Source: Bradyrhizobium sp. SZCCT0153 (GTDB lineage Bacteria > Pseudomonadota > Alphaproteobacteria > Rhizobiales > Xanthobacteraceae). Taken from it: a stretch of DNA of 64,000 bases. Both the position numbers and the translations under genes were made by a program. The DNA lies in assembly GCF_018129995.1 (NCBI RefSeq), contig NZ_JAFCKS010000003.1:744001-808000 (forward strand). The letters are read 5' to 3'. The stretch's first letter is position 1, and every line of letters starts with the position of its first letter. The notes under the pieces were generated by a model, which was given only the letters and a program-made list of their open reading frames with translations, did no database searches and had not been told where the DNA came from. Of this stretch, positions 8,097 to 17,175 are shown piece by piece.

Positions 8097-9293
8097 ATGT
8101 CGAAGTCACCGGCGCCCACCGCGCAATATCGTCCCGAAACCCGTCTGGTCCATTCCGGCACCCTGCGCTCGCAATTCGGCGAGACGTCGGAGGCCCTGTT
8201 CCTGACCCAGGGCTACGTCTACAACAGCGCCGAGGAGTGCGAGGCGCGGTTCAAGGGCGAAGACCCCGGCTTCATCTATTCGCGCTATTCCAATCCGACC
8301 ATCGCGATGTTCGAGCGCCGCATGATCGAGCTCGAAGGCGCCGAGGCGGCACGGTCGGCCGCGACCGGCATGGCGGCGGTGACGACCGCGATCCTGGCGC
8401 CGCTGAAAGCCGGCGATCACGTCGTGGCCTCGCGCGCACTGTTCGGCTCCTGCCTCTACGTCATTCAGGACCTGTTGCCGCGCTACGGCATCGAGACCAC
8501 GCTGGTCGATGGTCTCGATCTCGACCAATGGCAGCGCGCGCTGAAGCCGAACACCAAGACATTCTTCCTCGAGAGTCCGACCAATCCGACGCTCGACGTG
8601 CTCGACATTCCAGGGATCGCCGAGATCGCGCACAAGGGCGGCGCGCGGCTCGTCGTCGACAACGTGTTCGCAACCCCGATCTGGCAGAGCCCGCTCGCGC
8701 TCGGTGCCGACGTCGTGGTCTATTCCGCGACCAAGCACATCGACGGCCAGGGCCGGTGTCTGGGCGGCATCATCCTGTCGTCGGAAGCGTTCATCGCCGA
8801 GCACATCCACAATTTCATGCGCCAGACCGGCCCTTCGATCTCGCCATTCAATGCCTGGGTCCTGCTCAAGGGCCTGGAGACGCTGGCCGTGCGCGTGCGC
8901 GCGCAAACCGACACGGCGGCGCGCGTGGCCGAGGTGCTGGCGGACCACCCGAAGATTTCGCGGCTGGTCTTTCCCGGCCGCGCCGATCATCCGCAGGCGG
9001 CGCTGGTGAAGAAGCAGATGCGCGGCGGCTCGACGCTGGTCGGCTTCGAGGTCAAGGGCGGCAAGGCGGCGGCGTTCCGCGTACTCAACGAGCTGAAGCT
9101 CGCCAAGATCTCGAACAATCTCGGCGACGCCAAGAGCCTCGTCACGCACCCGGCGACGACGACGCATCAGCGCTTGAAGCCGGAGGATCGCGCCGCGCTC
9201 GGCATCAGCGAGGGGTTCATCCGCTTCTCGGCGGGGCTGGAGCACGCGGATGACCTGATCGAGGATCTGACGGCAGCGCTGGAGAAGGCGTGA
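8097..9293 (+). CDS. metZ: O-succinylhomoserine sulfhydrylase
   Basis: PLP enzyme that makes homocysteine from O-succinylhomoserine and sulfide, the direct-sulfhydrylation route to methionine. At 398 residues it is a full Cys/Met-metabolism PLP enzyme: YSRYSNPTIAMFERR near the N-terminus, ESPTNPTLDVLDIP in the cofactor region, the Schiff-base lysine in YSATKHIDGQGR, and the C-terminal LVTHPATTTHQRL motif. AGGAGG sits four bases before the ATG. The SAM-II riboswitch and attenuator just upstream support a methionine role. A cystathionine gamma-synthase-type activity is the main alternative. Confidence 0.93.
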   Translation: MSKSPAPTAQYRPETRLVHSGTLRSQFGETSEALFLTQGYVYNSAEECEARFKGEDPGFIYSRYSNPTIAMFERRMIELEGAEAARSAATGMAAVTTAILAPLKAGDHVVASRALFGSCLYVIQDLLPRYGIETTLVDGLDLDQWQRALKPNTKTFFLESPTNPTLDVLDIPGIAEIAHKGGARLVVDNVFATPIWQSPLALGADVVVYSATKHIDGQGRCLGGIILSSEAFIAEHIHNFMRQTGPSISPFNAWVLLKGLETLAVRVRAQTDTAARVAEVLADHPKISRLVFPGRADHPQAALVKKQMRGGSTLVGFEVKGGKAAAFRVLNELKLAKISNNLGDAKSLVTHPATTTHQRLKPEDRAALGISEGFIRFSAGLEHADDLIEDLTAALEKA

Positions 9294-9310
9294 GGCGATC
9301 GAGCTCTCGT

Positions 9311-9396
9311 AGTGTGGGCAAAGCGCAGCGTGCCCACACTTCACGATCACATTGCCGATAGATGGTGAGCACGGCGCTTTGCGCCTTTGCCCACCC
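9311..9396. repeat. Palindromic repeat, GTGGGCAAAG family
   Basis: AGTGTGGGCA and TGCCCACACT (10-bp arms, 10-base loop) are followed by a further GCGCCTTTGCCCACC copy. The same family occurs at 13054-13133 and, with perfect 15-bp outer arms, at 41902-41994. Confidence 0.8.
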
Positions 9397-9416
9397 TGCA
9401 CAGCTACGCAGCGGCC

Positions 9417-10406
9417 TTACATCGGCCGATAGGTCCGCACGTCCGCGGGCACGTTGACACCGAGCTTGATCTGGCCGACGGAGCGGATGATGTCGTCGCC
9501 GAGAAGCTGGGCGAAGCAGGCATAGCCCCAATCGTTCATGTGCAGGCCGTCGGCGATGACGAAGCTCTCGACCGGAATCGATTGCTTCTCGTGCCATTCG
9601 CGCATCACCTCGAAGCGCGGGAAGATGCCGACGTGACGGAGCTCGGCGACCTTGCCGAGCAGCTTCACCATCTTGCCGGCGCTCTCCGCGCGCTGGTTGA
9701 TGGCCGGCGAATATTGCGGATCGACCAGCACGACGTCGGCGTCGCCGGCGGCCTGGATGCGGGAGATGCCGTCCTCGACGAGCCTGGCGGTCTCGCCGGG
9801 ATCGAGATTGCGCAGCACGGCGTTGGTGCCGACCTGCCAGATCACCAGATCCGGATGCACGTCGATCACCTCCTTCTGGAGGCGTTTCATCATCTCGGGC
9901 GCGTCCTCGCCGCCGACACCTGCATTGATGACGGTGATGTCGGCGGTCGGATATTGCCGACGCAGCTGCGCGGCGAGACGGTTCGGATAGTTGAAATCGG
10001 GCGAGCTCGCGCCATAGCCGGCGGTCGACGACGAGCCGAACGCGACGATCACGACGGGCTGGCCGGCGACGAGCTTGCCCGCGACATGCGGCAGCGAGCC
10101 CATCGTCTTCGAGACGCCCTTCGGCGACAGGCAGGGGACACGGCTGAAGATGTCGCCGGCGGATTTCGCGACCTGTTTCACCTTATCGATGGCGCGCGCC
10201 GTGATGCCGCGCTGCTCGGGTGACGTCGCGGCGACGGTGGTCTGGGAGGGCGAAGCGGGAGCGGGACTAGCCGACTGCTGCGGAGCTGGCGGCGACTGCG
10301 TGGCCTGTGCCTGCGCGCGCGACTCCGAGGCCGGCGTCAGCAGCAGCACTGCTGCTGCGAGCACAGCCAGCCATGCCGTCAGGCAAAAAGGGCGGAGAGA
10401 ACTCAT
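9417..10406 (-). CDS. SGNH/GDSL-fold hydrolase, secreted
   Basis: 329 residues. A hydrophobic N-terminal segment (CLTAWLAVLAAAVLLLTPA) acts as signal peptide or anchor, then a Pro/Ala/Ser-rich linker to ~residue 65. The catalytic domain shows the nucleophile block AFGSSSTAGYG, the GTN block (WQVGTNAVLR) and the closing D-x-x-H block (DGLHMNDWG), so the esterase triad looks intact. It is the last gene of a three-gene operon with an SGNH-like paralogue (12-base gap) and an OpgC membrane protein. A role in adding or removing acyl groups on a periplasmic glucan or polysaccharide is inferred from that context. Confidence 0.85.
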   Translation of the reverse strand: MSSLRPFCLTAWLAVLAAAVLLLTPASESRAQAQATQSPPAPQQSASPAPASPSQTTVAATSPEQRGITARAIDKVKQVAKSAGDIFSRVPCLSPKGVSKTMGSLPHVAGKLVAGQPVVIVAFGSSSTAGYGASSPDFNYPNRLAAQLRRQYPTADITVINAGVGGEDAPEMMKRLQKEVIDVHPDLVIWQVGTNAVLRNLDPGETARLVEDGISRIQAAGDADVVLVDPQYSPAINQRAESAGKMVKLLGKVAELRHVGIFPRFEVMREWHEKQSIPVESFVIADGLHMNDWGYACFAQLLGDDIIRSVGQIKLGVNVPADVRTYRPM

Positions 10407-10418
10407 TAACGCTAGACC

Positions 10419-11198
10419 TCAATTTTGCTGCTGGGCCGGCTCCAGATGGGCTGCGTCGATCACGAACTGTGCCAACGCCCGGCCAAGGCAATCATGGACC
10501 TGCTTCGCCAGCTCGGGCCCGCGGGACGGGCTGAACAGGTCGAACTGCCCCTGATCATTCCACTGCCGCATGATCGCGAAACGATCAAACAGCGGGATAT
10601 CATGCTCCTGTGCAACCACCCGCATATTGTCGAGGTATGGCGGCACCGAGATCATGGTTTCGGTACGCGGGCTGTATTGCAAATTCATCAAGACGACGTC
10701 AGCCCCTGCCTTTTGCAACGCAGCAACCCCTTCGGTTACCGCGCCACGAAAATCGTCGGGATCGATGGCTCGGATAGCATCCACCGTCCCGGTCTGCCAG
10801 ATGACCAAAGTAGGCGTTTTTGCTTCCATCAGCTTAACGAAGGATCCGGTCGCCTCCTCGGCCGTCTTCTTGCTCTGTATTTCTACGGAGACGTGCACGA
10901 CCTCCGCCGGCGGCAGCTTGTCTTTCAAAACCGCCTGCATCCGCGCCGGATAAGAGCTGTCCTCCGAAGCCGGAATCCTGGTCGAACCGCTGCCGATGAC
11001 CAGGATCTCGAGCGGTTTGCCGGCCTTGATGGCATCGGCGACCTTGGGAAGCTGGCTTTCGCTGGTGAGCAGATAGGCAGGCAATTCGCAGGCCGCGGGC
11101 ACGGCGGAGGCGGCAGGCGCAGCATCGCCCGCGCGCGCCGGCGGCGCGGCGAGGTTACCGCATAGCAGGACAAGGCTCAGGAGAACCTTCGCCTTCAT
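10419..11198 (-). CDS. SGNH hydrolase-like protein, probably catalytically altered
   Basis: 259 residues with a signal peptide (VLLSLVLLCGNLAAPPARAG). It is a paralogue of the next gene, with matching blocks LVIGSGSTRIP and VIWQTGTVDAIR. Where the paralogue has DGLHMNDWG, this protein reads FDLFSPSRGP, so the catalytic His appears to be absent from that place; a DAAH sequence occurs only 8 residues before the end. Its ATG overlaps the OpgC stop as TGATG, so the two are translationally coupled. It may be a binding or accessory subunit rather than an esterase. Confidence 0.75.
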   Translation of the reverse strand: MKAKVLLSLVLLCGNLAAPPARAGDAAPAASAVPAACELPAYLLTSESQLPKVADAIKAGKPLEILVIGSGSTRIPASEDSSYPARMQAVLKDKLPPAEVVHVSVEIQSKKTAEEATGSFVKLMEAKTPTLVIWQTGTVDAIRAIDPDDFRGAVTEGVAALQKAGADVVLMNLQYSPRTETMISVPPYLDNMRVVAQEHDIPLFDRFAIMRQWNDQGQFDLFSPSRGPELAKQVHDCLGRALAQFVIDAAHLEPAQQQN

Positions 11199-12454
11199 CA
11201 GCCCCCTCCCGCCATATCGGCGTTGCCGACGGCGATTTTGGTTTTCGCACCGCTCTTGTCAGCTACGCGCTTGTACCACGAAATCACCCAAGCGACGCCC
11301 CACATGATCAGGATTCCGGAGAGACTAATCACCGCATGCATGACTGCGCCGCCGGAGACCTCGGCCAGGATGAAATGGCCGGCGAAAGCGAGGAAGACGC
11401 CGAGGCAGAATATCTCCAGGGAATGCTGGCCGCACAGGATCAGCGGCCGCAGCCAGGGCGACTTCAGGCCCGGCCACTCCCGCGGCAGGAAGCGCACGGT
11501 GAGCGCGGCCAGCGCCAGGAAATGCGTGAAACGCAGCACGTCGAGATCGGTCTTGTCGATCGGATACATCCACTGCTCGAGCCGCTTCGGCATGAAGTGG
11601 GAAAGCTGCGGCACGTACCAGGTCAGCGTCACGTAGAATGCCGCGACCAGATAGGCGATCGAGATCCACATCGTCACCCGCGAAGCCAGAATGCGCGACA
11701 TCCGCCGCGCACCTCCGAGCGCACACCATGCACCGAAGACGAAAAGCAATTGCCAGGCCAGCGGATTGAAGGCCCAGAAGCCGTTCGGATAGGCCGAGAA
11801 GTAGAGGTCGTATTCCCAGGTCACTGCGTAGAGCACGACGGAGAGGCCGAGCGTGACGTCAGGCTTCCATTTCATCGACCACAGGATCAGCGGCAGCGCC
11901 AGCATCAGCACGATGTAGAGCGGCAGCACGTCCATGTTGACGGGACGGAAGCGCAGCAGCAGCGCCTGCACGATGGTGACGTCGGGCTGCTTGAGGAAAT
12001 CCATGATGCCCATCTCTTCGGTGTAGAGCGGGTTCTCGAAGCTGGTCGCGACATAGGAGATTTCGGCGAGGAAGATCGTGAACAGGAAGACGTGGGCGAC
12101 GTAGATCTGCCAGACGCGACGCAGGATGCGCGCGGTGGCGATGACGACGCCGGACTCCAGCATGGCCCGGCCGTAGACGAAGGCGGCGGTATAGCCGGAG
12201 ATGAAGATGAAGATTTCGGTGGCGTCGCTGAAGCCGTAATTGCGGATCGTGAACCAGGTCAGCAGACTCGTCGGCAGATGGTCGATGAAGATCAGCCACA
12301 GCGCGAGGCCGCGGAACAGGTCGAGCCGAAGCTCGCGCTCGCCAATGGCGGGTAGCGAAATCGCCGGCGCCGCGGTGCGCGGCCTGGGGCCTGCGGGCTT
12401 GGCACCCGTGGTTCCCGCGATCGTCGATCCCGTCACTTGGTCGGCAATGGTCAT
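11198..12454 (-). CDS. OpgC-family membrane acyltransferase
   Basis: Inner-membrane protein of 418 residues with about ten hydrophobic segments. The start of the domain (LRLDLFRGLALWLIFIDHLP, then GFSDATEIFIFISGY) is the hallmark of OpgC proteins, which transfer succinyl groups to osmoregulated periplasmic glucans. A Pro/Ala-rich cytoplasmic tail of about 50 residues comes first. Coupled downstream are two SGNH-fold proteins, an arrangement resembling polysaccharide O-acylation systems in which a membrane acyltransferase passes acyl groups to periplasmic SGNH partners. The target polymer is unknown. Confidence 0.88.
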   Translation of the reverse strand: MTIADQVTGSTIAGTTGAKPAGPRPRTAAPAISLPAIGERELRLDLFRGLALWLIFIDHLPTSLLTWFTIRNYGFSDATEIFIFISGYTAAFVYGRAMLESGVVIATARILRRVWQIYVAHVFLFTIFLAEISYVATSFENPLYTEEMGIMDFLKQPDVTIVQALLLRFRPVNMDVLPLYIVLMLALPLILWSMKWKPDVTLGLSVVLYAVTWEYDLYFSAYPNGFWAFNPLAWQLLFVFGAWCALGGARRMSRILASRVTMWISIAYLVAAFYVTLTWYVPQLSHFMPKRLEQWMYPIDKTDLDVLRFTHFLALAALTVRFLPREWPGLKSPWLRPLILCGQHSLEIFCLGVFLAFAGHFILAEVSGGAVMHAVISLSGILIMWGVAWVISWYKRVADKSGAKTKIAVGNADMAGGG

Positions 12455-12648
12455 CGGGGCCTAAAAACCCTTCCGCAGATCGCGGCGTGTCAAGGAGTGT
12501 ACCGGTCCGTTCGTCATCTCGCAAAGCGATCGGATCACATGTGAGTACACCCCGGGGGGCGTACTTCCCTGCGAATTCTGGCGGGACGATGTCGCCCAGG
12601 CCGCCTCCGGCGTTTGGTTCCCGGGCGGATTTCGGTATGATAGCAACC

Positions 12649-13041
12649 ATGTACCGCGCCGTGACCCGCCAGATCGAAGTGACCGTCGAGCCGAACTTTG
12701 TTCCGGAGCAGTCGTCGGCCGACCGCTCCCGCTACTTCTGGTCCTACACCATCGTCATCACCAATTCCGGCGACGAGACCGTGCAGCTCAAGACGCGGCA
12801 CTGGATCATCACCGACGCCACCGGCCGGCAGCAGGAGGTGAAGGGCGAGGGCGTCGTGGGCGAGCAGCCGACCCTGGCCCCCGGCGAACGGTTCGAGTAC
12901 ACCTCCGGCGTGCCGCTCACGACCGCCTCCGGCTTCATGACCGGCCGCTACCAGATGGTCAGCGAAAGCGGCGAGCGCTTCGAGATCGACGTACCGACGT
13001 TCTCGCTGGACAGTCCGGACAACAAGCGGGTGCTGAACTAG
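12649..13041 (+). CDS. apaG: ApaG domain protein
   Basis: 130 residues, exactly the usual length, with an immunoglobulin-like beta fold. Recognisable segments are the start YRAVTRQIEVTVEPNFVPEQ, the WSYTIVITNSG strand, the RHWIITDATG motif with VKGEGVVGEQP, and the C-terminal GRYQMVSESGERFEIDVP. ApaG proteins have been linked to Co2+/Mg2+ resistance and to diadenosine tetraphosphate metabolism, but their biochemistry is not settled. The ATG giving 130 residues is chosen over earlier in-frame starts because of family length. It is transcribed away from opgC. Confidence 0.9.
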   Translation: MYRAVTRQIEVTVEPNFVPEQSSADRSRYFWSYTIVITNSGDETVQLKTRHWIITDATGRQQEVKGEGVVGEQPTLAPGERFEYTSGVPLTTASGFMTGRYQMVSESGERFEIDVPTFSLDSPDNKRVLN

Positions 13042-13822
13042 CGGGATGCCGTTGGGTGGACAAAGGCGCGAAGCAACGTGTCCACCATTTCGATCACGGC
13101 ATAAGGTGGCGGGCACGCTTCACTTTGCCCACCGATGTCCGAGTCTATGGCGCGCAGCTTCCCCAACCTCGTCATTGCGAGCGCTTCCAACTGGCAACTC
13201 AGCTTGCAGACACGCCTTTGCGGTCTCGCGGCGCGTTCGCCCGAGCTTTGCTCCATCTCTCCACCCTCTTGAGCCAAGAGGGCGCAGGGAAGGCCGGGTG
13301 CCGGCTGGCACCCGCGGTCCGCTGCGCGAAGATGTAGCGCAAAAGAACCGCACAGCAGCATACAGGTGTAGCCAATCACTCGGCCTTCCCTGCGCGATGG
13401 TCGGACGGCTTATGCCGTGCTCTCCCGGGAGCCGAGTTCGTTCTGGCCTCCCTCGCCCCGCGAATTGACGATGCCGTCCGCCCGGTTGGGCTCGCGCGCA
13501 TCTCCGCGAAAGCTTGACCGTAGCAACGACGGTCAGGACCACACGGTTTTGCCGTACGCATCAGCGTCGCTCGTCCGCACGTGGCCACGGGCTCGCAGGG
13601 ACTACCCGCCCTGCCCGCACCTCTCGCGCACGACGCTGCCGCGTCCACCGCAACCCGGCTCGCATATCGTGACGACGTACGATCGCCCCTCAAGGATGAG
13701 CCGGGATAGGCAACATCTACGATAAATCCGAATTTCGGTAAAGTGGAATATTTTGCCAGAGAGGATTGACAGCCTCGCAGGTGTATTGCCCGTCGGGTCG
13801 CGAGGGCTCGCAGGCCGAGTGC
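13042..13822. other. 781-bp gene-free spacer filled with repeats
   Basis: No credible gene was found on either strand. The left part is a degenerate copy of the GTGGGCAAAG palindrome (13054-13133) and a fragment of the CGTCATTGCGAG family near 13173. The middle and right part is the long composite repeat described separately. The last ~110 bases hold AT-richer unique sequence up to the hslO stop. Confidence 0.7.
13250..13700. repeat. Long composite intergenic repeat (GGCGCAGGGAAGGCCGGGTG type)
   Basis: This ~450-bp stretch begins near CTCTTGAGCCAAGAGGGCGC and runs to about GGATGAGCCGGGATAG. I recognise it from recall as a sequence found many times between genes in Bradyrhizobium and relatives, where it is often mis-annotated as small hypothetical proteins. 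Frames through it are short, Arg/Ser/Ala-rich and lack ribosome sites. The exact borders are estimates. Confidence 0.6.
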
Positions 13823-14842
13823 CTACGCGTCCTCGACGCCCGCTTCATCCGGCGTGAATTCGTACACCGACGAGCAAAATTCGCAGGTCACGACGACCTT
13901 GTCGTCCTTGACCATCGCGGCGCGGTCGTCCGGCGAAAAACTCTTCAGCATCGAGGCGACCGCCTCGCGCGAGCAGGAGCATTGCGCCTTCAAGGACAGC
14001 GGATTGAACACGCGCACGCCGCGCTCATGGAAGAGACGGTAGAGCAGCCGCTCGCCGGACAGCTCGGGATCGATCAACTCGACGTCCTCGACGGTCTCGA
14101 TCAGCGAACGCGCTTCGACCCACGCGTCGTCCTCAGCGACGCTGTGCACCTCGACGCCTTCGGGCGCATCGCCGGGATGCAAATCGGCCTGCCGCGCGCG
14201 CTCCGGGGCCTTCGGCAGGAACTGCATCAGCATGCCGCCGGCGCGCCAGCGATGCTTGCCGCCGTCGTTCGAGCGCCACTCCTCGCCGACGGCGAGACGC
14301 ACGCGCGTCGGGATCTGCTCGGAGCGCAGGAAATATTCGTGAGCCGCGTCCTCCAGGCTGCCGCCGTCGAGCGCGACCAGGCCCTGGTAGCGGCTCATGT
14401 CGGGGCCCTGGTCGATGGTCATGGCGAGATGACCGTGGCCCAGCAGGGCGCCGGACTGCATGCCGGAATCCCTGGCCTCGCCGAGGCGCGCGGCATCAAA
14501 GCGCGCGTACGCACGCAGGCGATCCGGCGCCATGTAGTCGACGACCAGGAACGAGACCGGACCGTCGGTCTGGGCCTGGAGGATGAAGCGGCCCTCGAAT
14601 TTCAGCGCCGAGCCGAGCAGCGTGGTCAGCACGATGGCCTCGCCGAGCAGCTTGCCGACCGGCGCAGGATAATCGTGCTTGGTCAGGATCTCGTCGAGTG
14701 CCGGACCGAGCCGCACCAGGCGCCCACGCACGTCGAGTGCGTCGACCTCGTAGGGCAGCACGGCGTCATCGATCGGAACCGCCGATGGTGCGCGAACCGG
14801 GCCTTCGGGCCCGGTTTTCATGTCAGGGGATTGGGAAACCAT
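13823..14842 (-). CDS. hslO: Hsp33 redox-regulated chaperone
   Basis: Cytosolic holdase chaperone of 339 residues, activated by oxidation. The zinc-binding redox switch is complete near the C-terminus: CSC in KAQCSCSREAV and CEFC in VVTCEFCSSVYEF, the C-x-C and C-x2-C pairs. The N-terminal domain shows GKLLGEAIVLTTLLGSALKF and the domain core includes DQGPDMSRYQGLVAL and EYFLRSEQIPT. The ATG starts a ~25-residue extension typical of rhizobial forms. It lies downstream of argF on the same strand, separated by 201 bases with a repeat, so co-transcription is uncertain. Confidence 0.92.
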   Translation of the reverse strand: MVSQSPDMKTGPEGPVRAPSAVPIDDAVLPYEVDALDVRGRLVRLGPALDEILTKHDYPAPVGKLLGEAIVLTTLLGSALKFEGRFILQAQTDGPVSFLVVDYMAPDRLRAYARFDAARLGEARDSGMQSGALLGHGHLAMTIDQGPDMSRYQGLVALDGGSLEDAAHEYFLRSEQIPTRVRLAVGEEWRSNDGGKHRWRAGGMLMQFLPKAPERARQADLHPGDAPEGVEVHSVAEDDAWVEARSLIETVEDVELIDPELSGERLLYRLFHERGVRVFNPLSLKAQCSCSREAVASMLKSFSPDDRAAMVKDDKVVVTCEFCSSVYEFTPDEAGVEDA

Positions 14843-14930
14843 GGCGCTTTATCTGGGGTCGGAGGAGAAAAATGGAAGGGGGTAGCGTGCGCGGGAGCCG
14901 TTTGAACCGTACCAAGCAACCTCGAACTCG

Positions 14931-15005
14931 CTGTCGTCCCGGACAAGCGCTTCGGTCCCGGCAACGCTATGCATTGCCATGAGCTACGCTTGTCAGGGAC
15001 GACAG
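14931..15005. repeat. Palindromic repeat, CTGTCGTCCCGGACAAGCG family
   Basis: Arms of 19 bases (14931-14949 and 14987-15005) are complementary with one mismatch and enclose a 37-base loop. It lies between argF and hslO and belongs to the same family as 6562-6715. Confidence 0.85.
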
Positions 15006-15043
15006 CGCCATGTGAGGCGACGGCAACGCGACACGCGTTCAGA

Positions 15044-15967
15044 TCATTTCACCGCGTCGAAGCACCAGGCCAGAATGCCCTTCTGCGCATGCAGGCGGTT
15101 CTCGGCCTCGTCGAACACGACGGATTGCGGGCCGTCGATCACCTCATCCGTGACCTCCTCGCCGCGATGGGCCGGCAGGCAGTGCATGAACAGCGCGTCG
15201 GGCTTGGCCAGCGACATCAGCTTCGAATTGACCTGATAGGGCTTGAGCACGTTGTGCCGGTGCTCGCCTTCCTTGTCGCCCATCGACACCCAGGTATCGG
15301 TGACGACGCAATCGGCCCCCTTCACGGCGGCTTCGGGATCGGTGCCGAGCACGATCGACGCGCCGGTCGCCTTGATGAAGTCGCGCATCACTTTCTTCGG
15401 CGCCAGCTCCGGCGGGGTCGCGACATTGAGCTGGAACTTGAAGCGCTCGGCGGCGTGCGCCCAGGAGGCGAGCACGTTGTTGTCGTCGCCGGTCCAGGCC
15501 ACCGTCCTGCCCTCGATCGGGCCGCGATGTTCTTCGTAGGTCATGAGGTCGGCCATCACCTGGCATGGGTGCGACCGGCGCGTCAGGCCGTTGATGACGG
15601 GCACGGTCGCATATTCCGCAAGCTCCAGCAGCGCATCGTGATTGAGGATGCGGATCATGATGGCGTCGACATAGCGCGACAGCACACGCGCGGTGTCGGC
15701 GATGGTCTCGCCGCGGCCGAGCTGCATCTCGGCACCGGTGAGCATGATCGGTTCGCCGCCGAGCTGGCGCATCGCGACGTCGAACGAGACGCGGGTGCGC
15801 GTGGAGGGCCGCTCGAAGATCATCGCAAGCGTCTTGCCTTCGAGCGGCCTGACCGGCTGATGCGCCTTCTGCTTCGCCTTCATGGCGGAGGAGGCGGCGA
15901 GCATGCTCTTGAGCTCCGACAACGGCAGCTCGTTGATATCGAGGAAGTGCTTCGGCGACTTGCTCAT
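15044..15967 (-). CDS. argF: Ornithine carbamoyltransferase
   Basis: Makes citrulline from ornithine and carbamoyl phosphate in arginine synthesis. 307 residues, the standard length. The carbamoyl-phosphate site (RPSTRTRVSFDVAM) and HPCQVMADLMT are present, as are the ornithine-side motifs VTDTWVSMGD and the Cys loop FMHCLPAHRGEEV. The start ATG overlaps the argD stop by one base (TGATG), so argD and argF form a translationally coupled pair. Confidence 0.95.
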   Translation of the reverse strand: MSKSPKHFLDINELPLSELKSMLAASSAMKAKQKAHQPVRPLEGKTLAMIFERPSTRTRVSFDVAMRQLGGEPIMLTGAEMQLGRGETIADTARVLSRYVDAIMIRILNHDALLELAEYATVPVINGLTRRSHPCQVMADLMTYEEHRGPIEGRTVAWTGDDNNVLASWAHAAERFKFQLNVATPPELAPKKVMRDFIKATGASIVLGTDPEAAVKGADCVVTDTWVSMGDKEGEHRHNVLKPYQVNSKLMSLAKPDALFMHCLPAHRGEEVTDEVIDGPQSVVFDEAENRLHAQKGILAWCFDAVK

Positions 15968-17175
15968 CAGCTTGCCGCCCGCTTGGTCTGACTGGACGAG
16001 ATCGCGGTGCAGGCGCGCTCGAGCCGCCCGACGCTGTCCTCGATCTCGGCTTCGGTGACGATTAAAGGCGGCAGGAAACGCACGACATTGTCGCCGGCGC
16101 CGACCGTGAGCAATTTTTCGTTGCGCAAAGCTGCGACCAGATCGCCCGAGGGCACCACGGCCTTGATGCCGATCAGGAGGCCCTCGCCGCGCACTTCGCT
16201 GACGATATCGGGATGACGGTCGATCACGGAGGCGAGCTTCTGCTTGAGCAGCAGCGACATCCTCTGGACGTGATCGAAGAAGCCGGGCTTGAGCATGACG
16301 TCGAGCACGGCGTTCGCGGCCGAGATCGCGAGCGGATTGCCGCCGAAGGTCGAGCCGTGCGAGCCGGGCCCCATGCCGGAAGCCGCGTCCGCGGTCGCCA
16401 GAATCGCGCCGATCGGGAAGCCGCCGCCGAGCGCCTTGGCCAGCGACATCACGTCAGGCGTGACGCCGGTGCGCTTATAGGCGAAGAGATCGCCAGTGCG
16501 GCCCATGCCGGTCTGCACCTCGTCGAACGCGAGCAGCAGGCCTTTCTCGTCACAGAGCTGGCGCAACGCCTTGAGGAAGCCGGGAGGCGCCGAACGCACG
16601 CCACCCTCGCCCTGGATCGGCTCGATCAGGATGCCGGCGGTCTGCGGACCGATCGCTTTCTTCACGGCCTCGATGTCACCATGCGCCACCTGGTCGAAAC
16701 CATCCATCGGCGGACCGAAACCTTCGAGATATTTCGCAGAACCCGTCGCGGCCAGCGTCGCCAGCGTGCGGCCGTGGAACGCGCCTTCGAAGGTGATGAT
16801 GCGATAGCGTTCCGGATGCCCCTTGGAGAAGTGATGATGGCGGACCAGCTTGATCACACCTTCCAGCGCCTCGGCGCCGGAATTGCAGAAGAACACGAAG
16901 TCCGCAAAGCTCTCGTTGCAGAGGCGGTTCGCAAGCTTCTCGCCGTCCGGGCTCTGGAACAGGTTCGACATGTGCCAGAGCTTGGTCGCCTGCTCCTGCA
17001 ACGCTGCGACCAGCGCGGGATGAGCATGACCGAGCGCATTCACGGCGACGCCCGAAGTGAAATCGAGATAGCGCTCGCCATTGGTCGCGATCAGCCAGCA
17101 GCCCTCGCCGCGCTCGAAGCCGAGGTCGGCCCTGGCGAAAACAGGGAGCAAATGCGGCGCGGCGCTGTTGGTCAT
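15967..17175 (-). CDS. argD: Acetylornithine aminotransferase family enzyme
   Basis: PLP-dependent class III aminotransferase converting N-acetylglutamate semialdehyde to N-acetylornithine, and probably also succinyldiaminopimelate transamination. 402 residues with the chosen ATG. Key segments: FTSGVAVNALGHAHP, FCNSGAEALEGVIKLVRH, EPIQGEGGVR, AFDEVQTGMGRTG and the Schiff-base lysine in SLAKALGGGFPIGAI. An ATG 13 codons upstream is possible; still longer starts run into a leader hairpin. It is coupled to argF, which supports the arginine assignment over other class III enzymes. Confidence 0.93.
   Translation of the reverse strand: MTNSAAPHLLPVFARADLGFERGEGCWLIATNGERYLDFTSGVAVNALGHAHPALVAALQEQATKLWHMSNLFQSPDGEKLANRLCNESFADFVFFCNSGAEALEGVIKLVRHHHFSKGHPERYRIITFEGAFHGRTLATLAATGSAKYLEGFGPPMDGFDQVAHGDIEAVKKAIGPQTAGILIEPIQGEGGVRSAPPGFLKALRQLCDEKGLLLAFDEVQTGMGRTGDLFAYKRTGVTPDVMSLAKALGGGFPIGAILATADAASGMGPGSHGSTFGGNPLAISAANAVLDVMLKPGFFDHVQRMSLLLKQKLASVIDRHPDIVSEVRGEGLLIGIKAVVPSGDLVAALRNEKLLTVGAGDNVVRFLPPLIVTEAEIEDSVGRLERACTAISSSQTKRAAS

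Noticed and set aside
8106..9401. 431-codon frame antisense to metZ
   Set aside because: Composition is Arg/His/Ala/Leu-rich and non-globular; metZ has a ribosome site, riboswitch and clear motifs.
12535..13116. 193-codon frame antisense to apaG
   Set aside because: apaG has family length and motifs; this frame has shadow composition.
13376..13693. Small frames in the composite repeat
   Set aside because: Known type of false small protein from repeats; no ribosome site.
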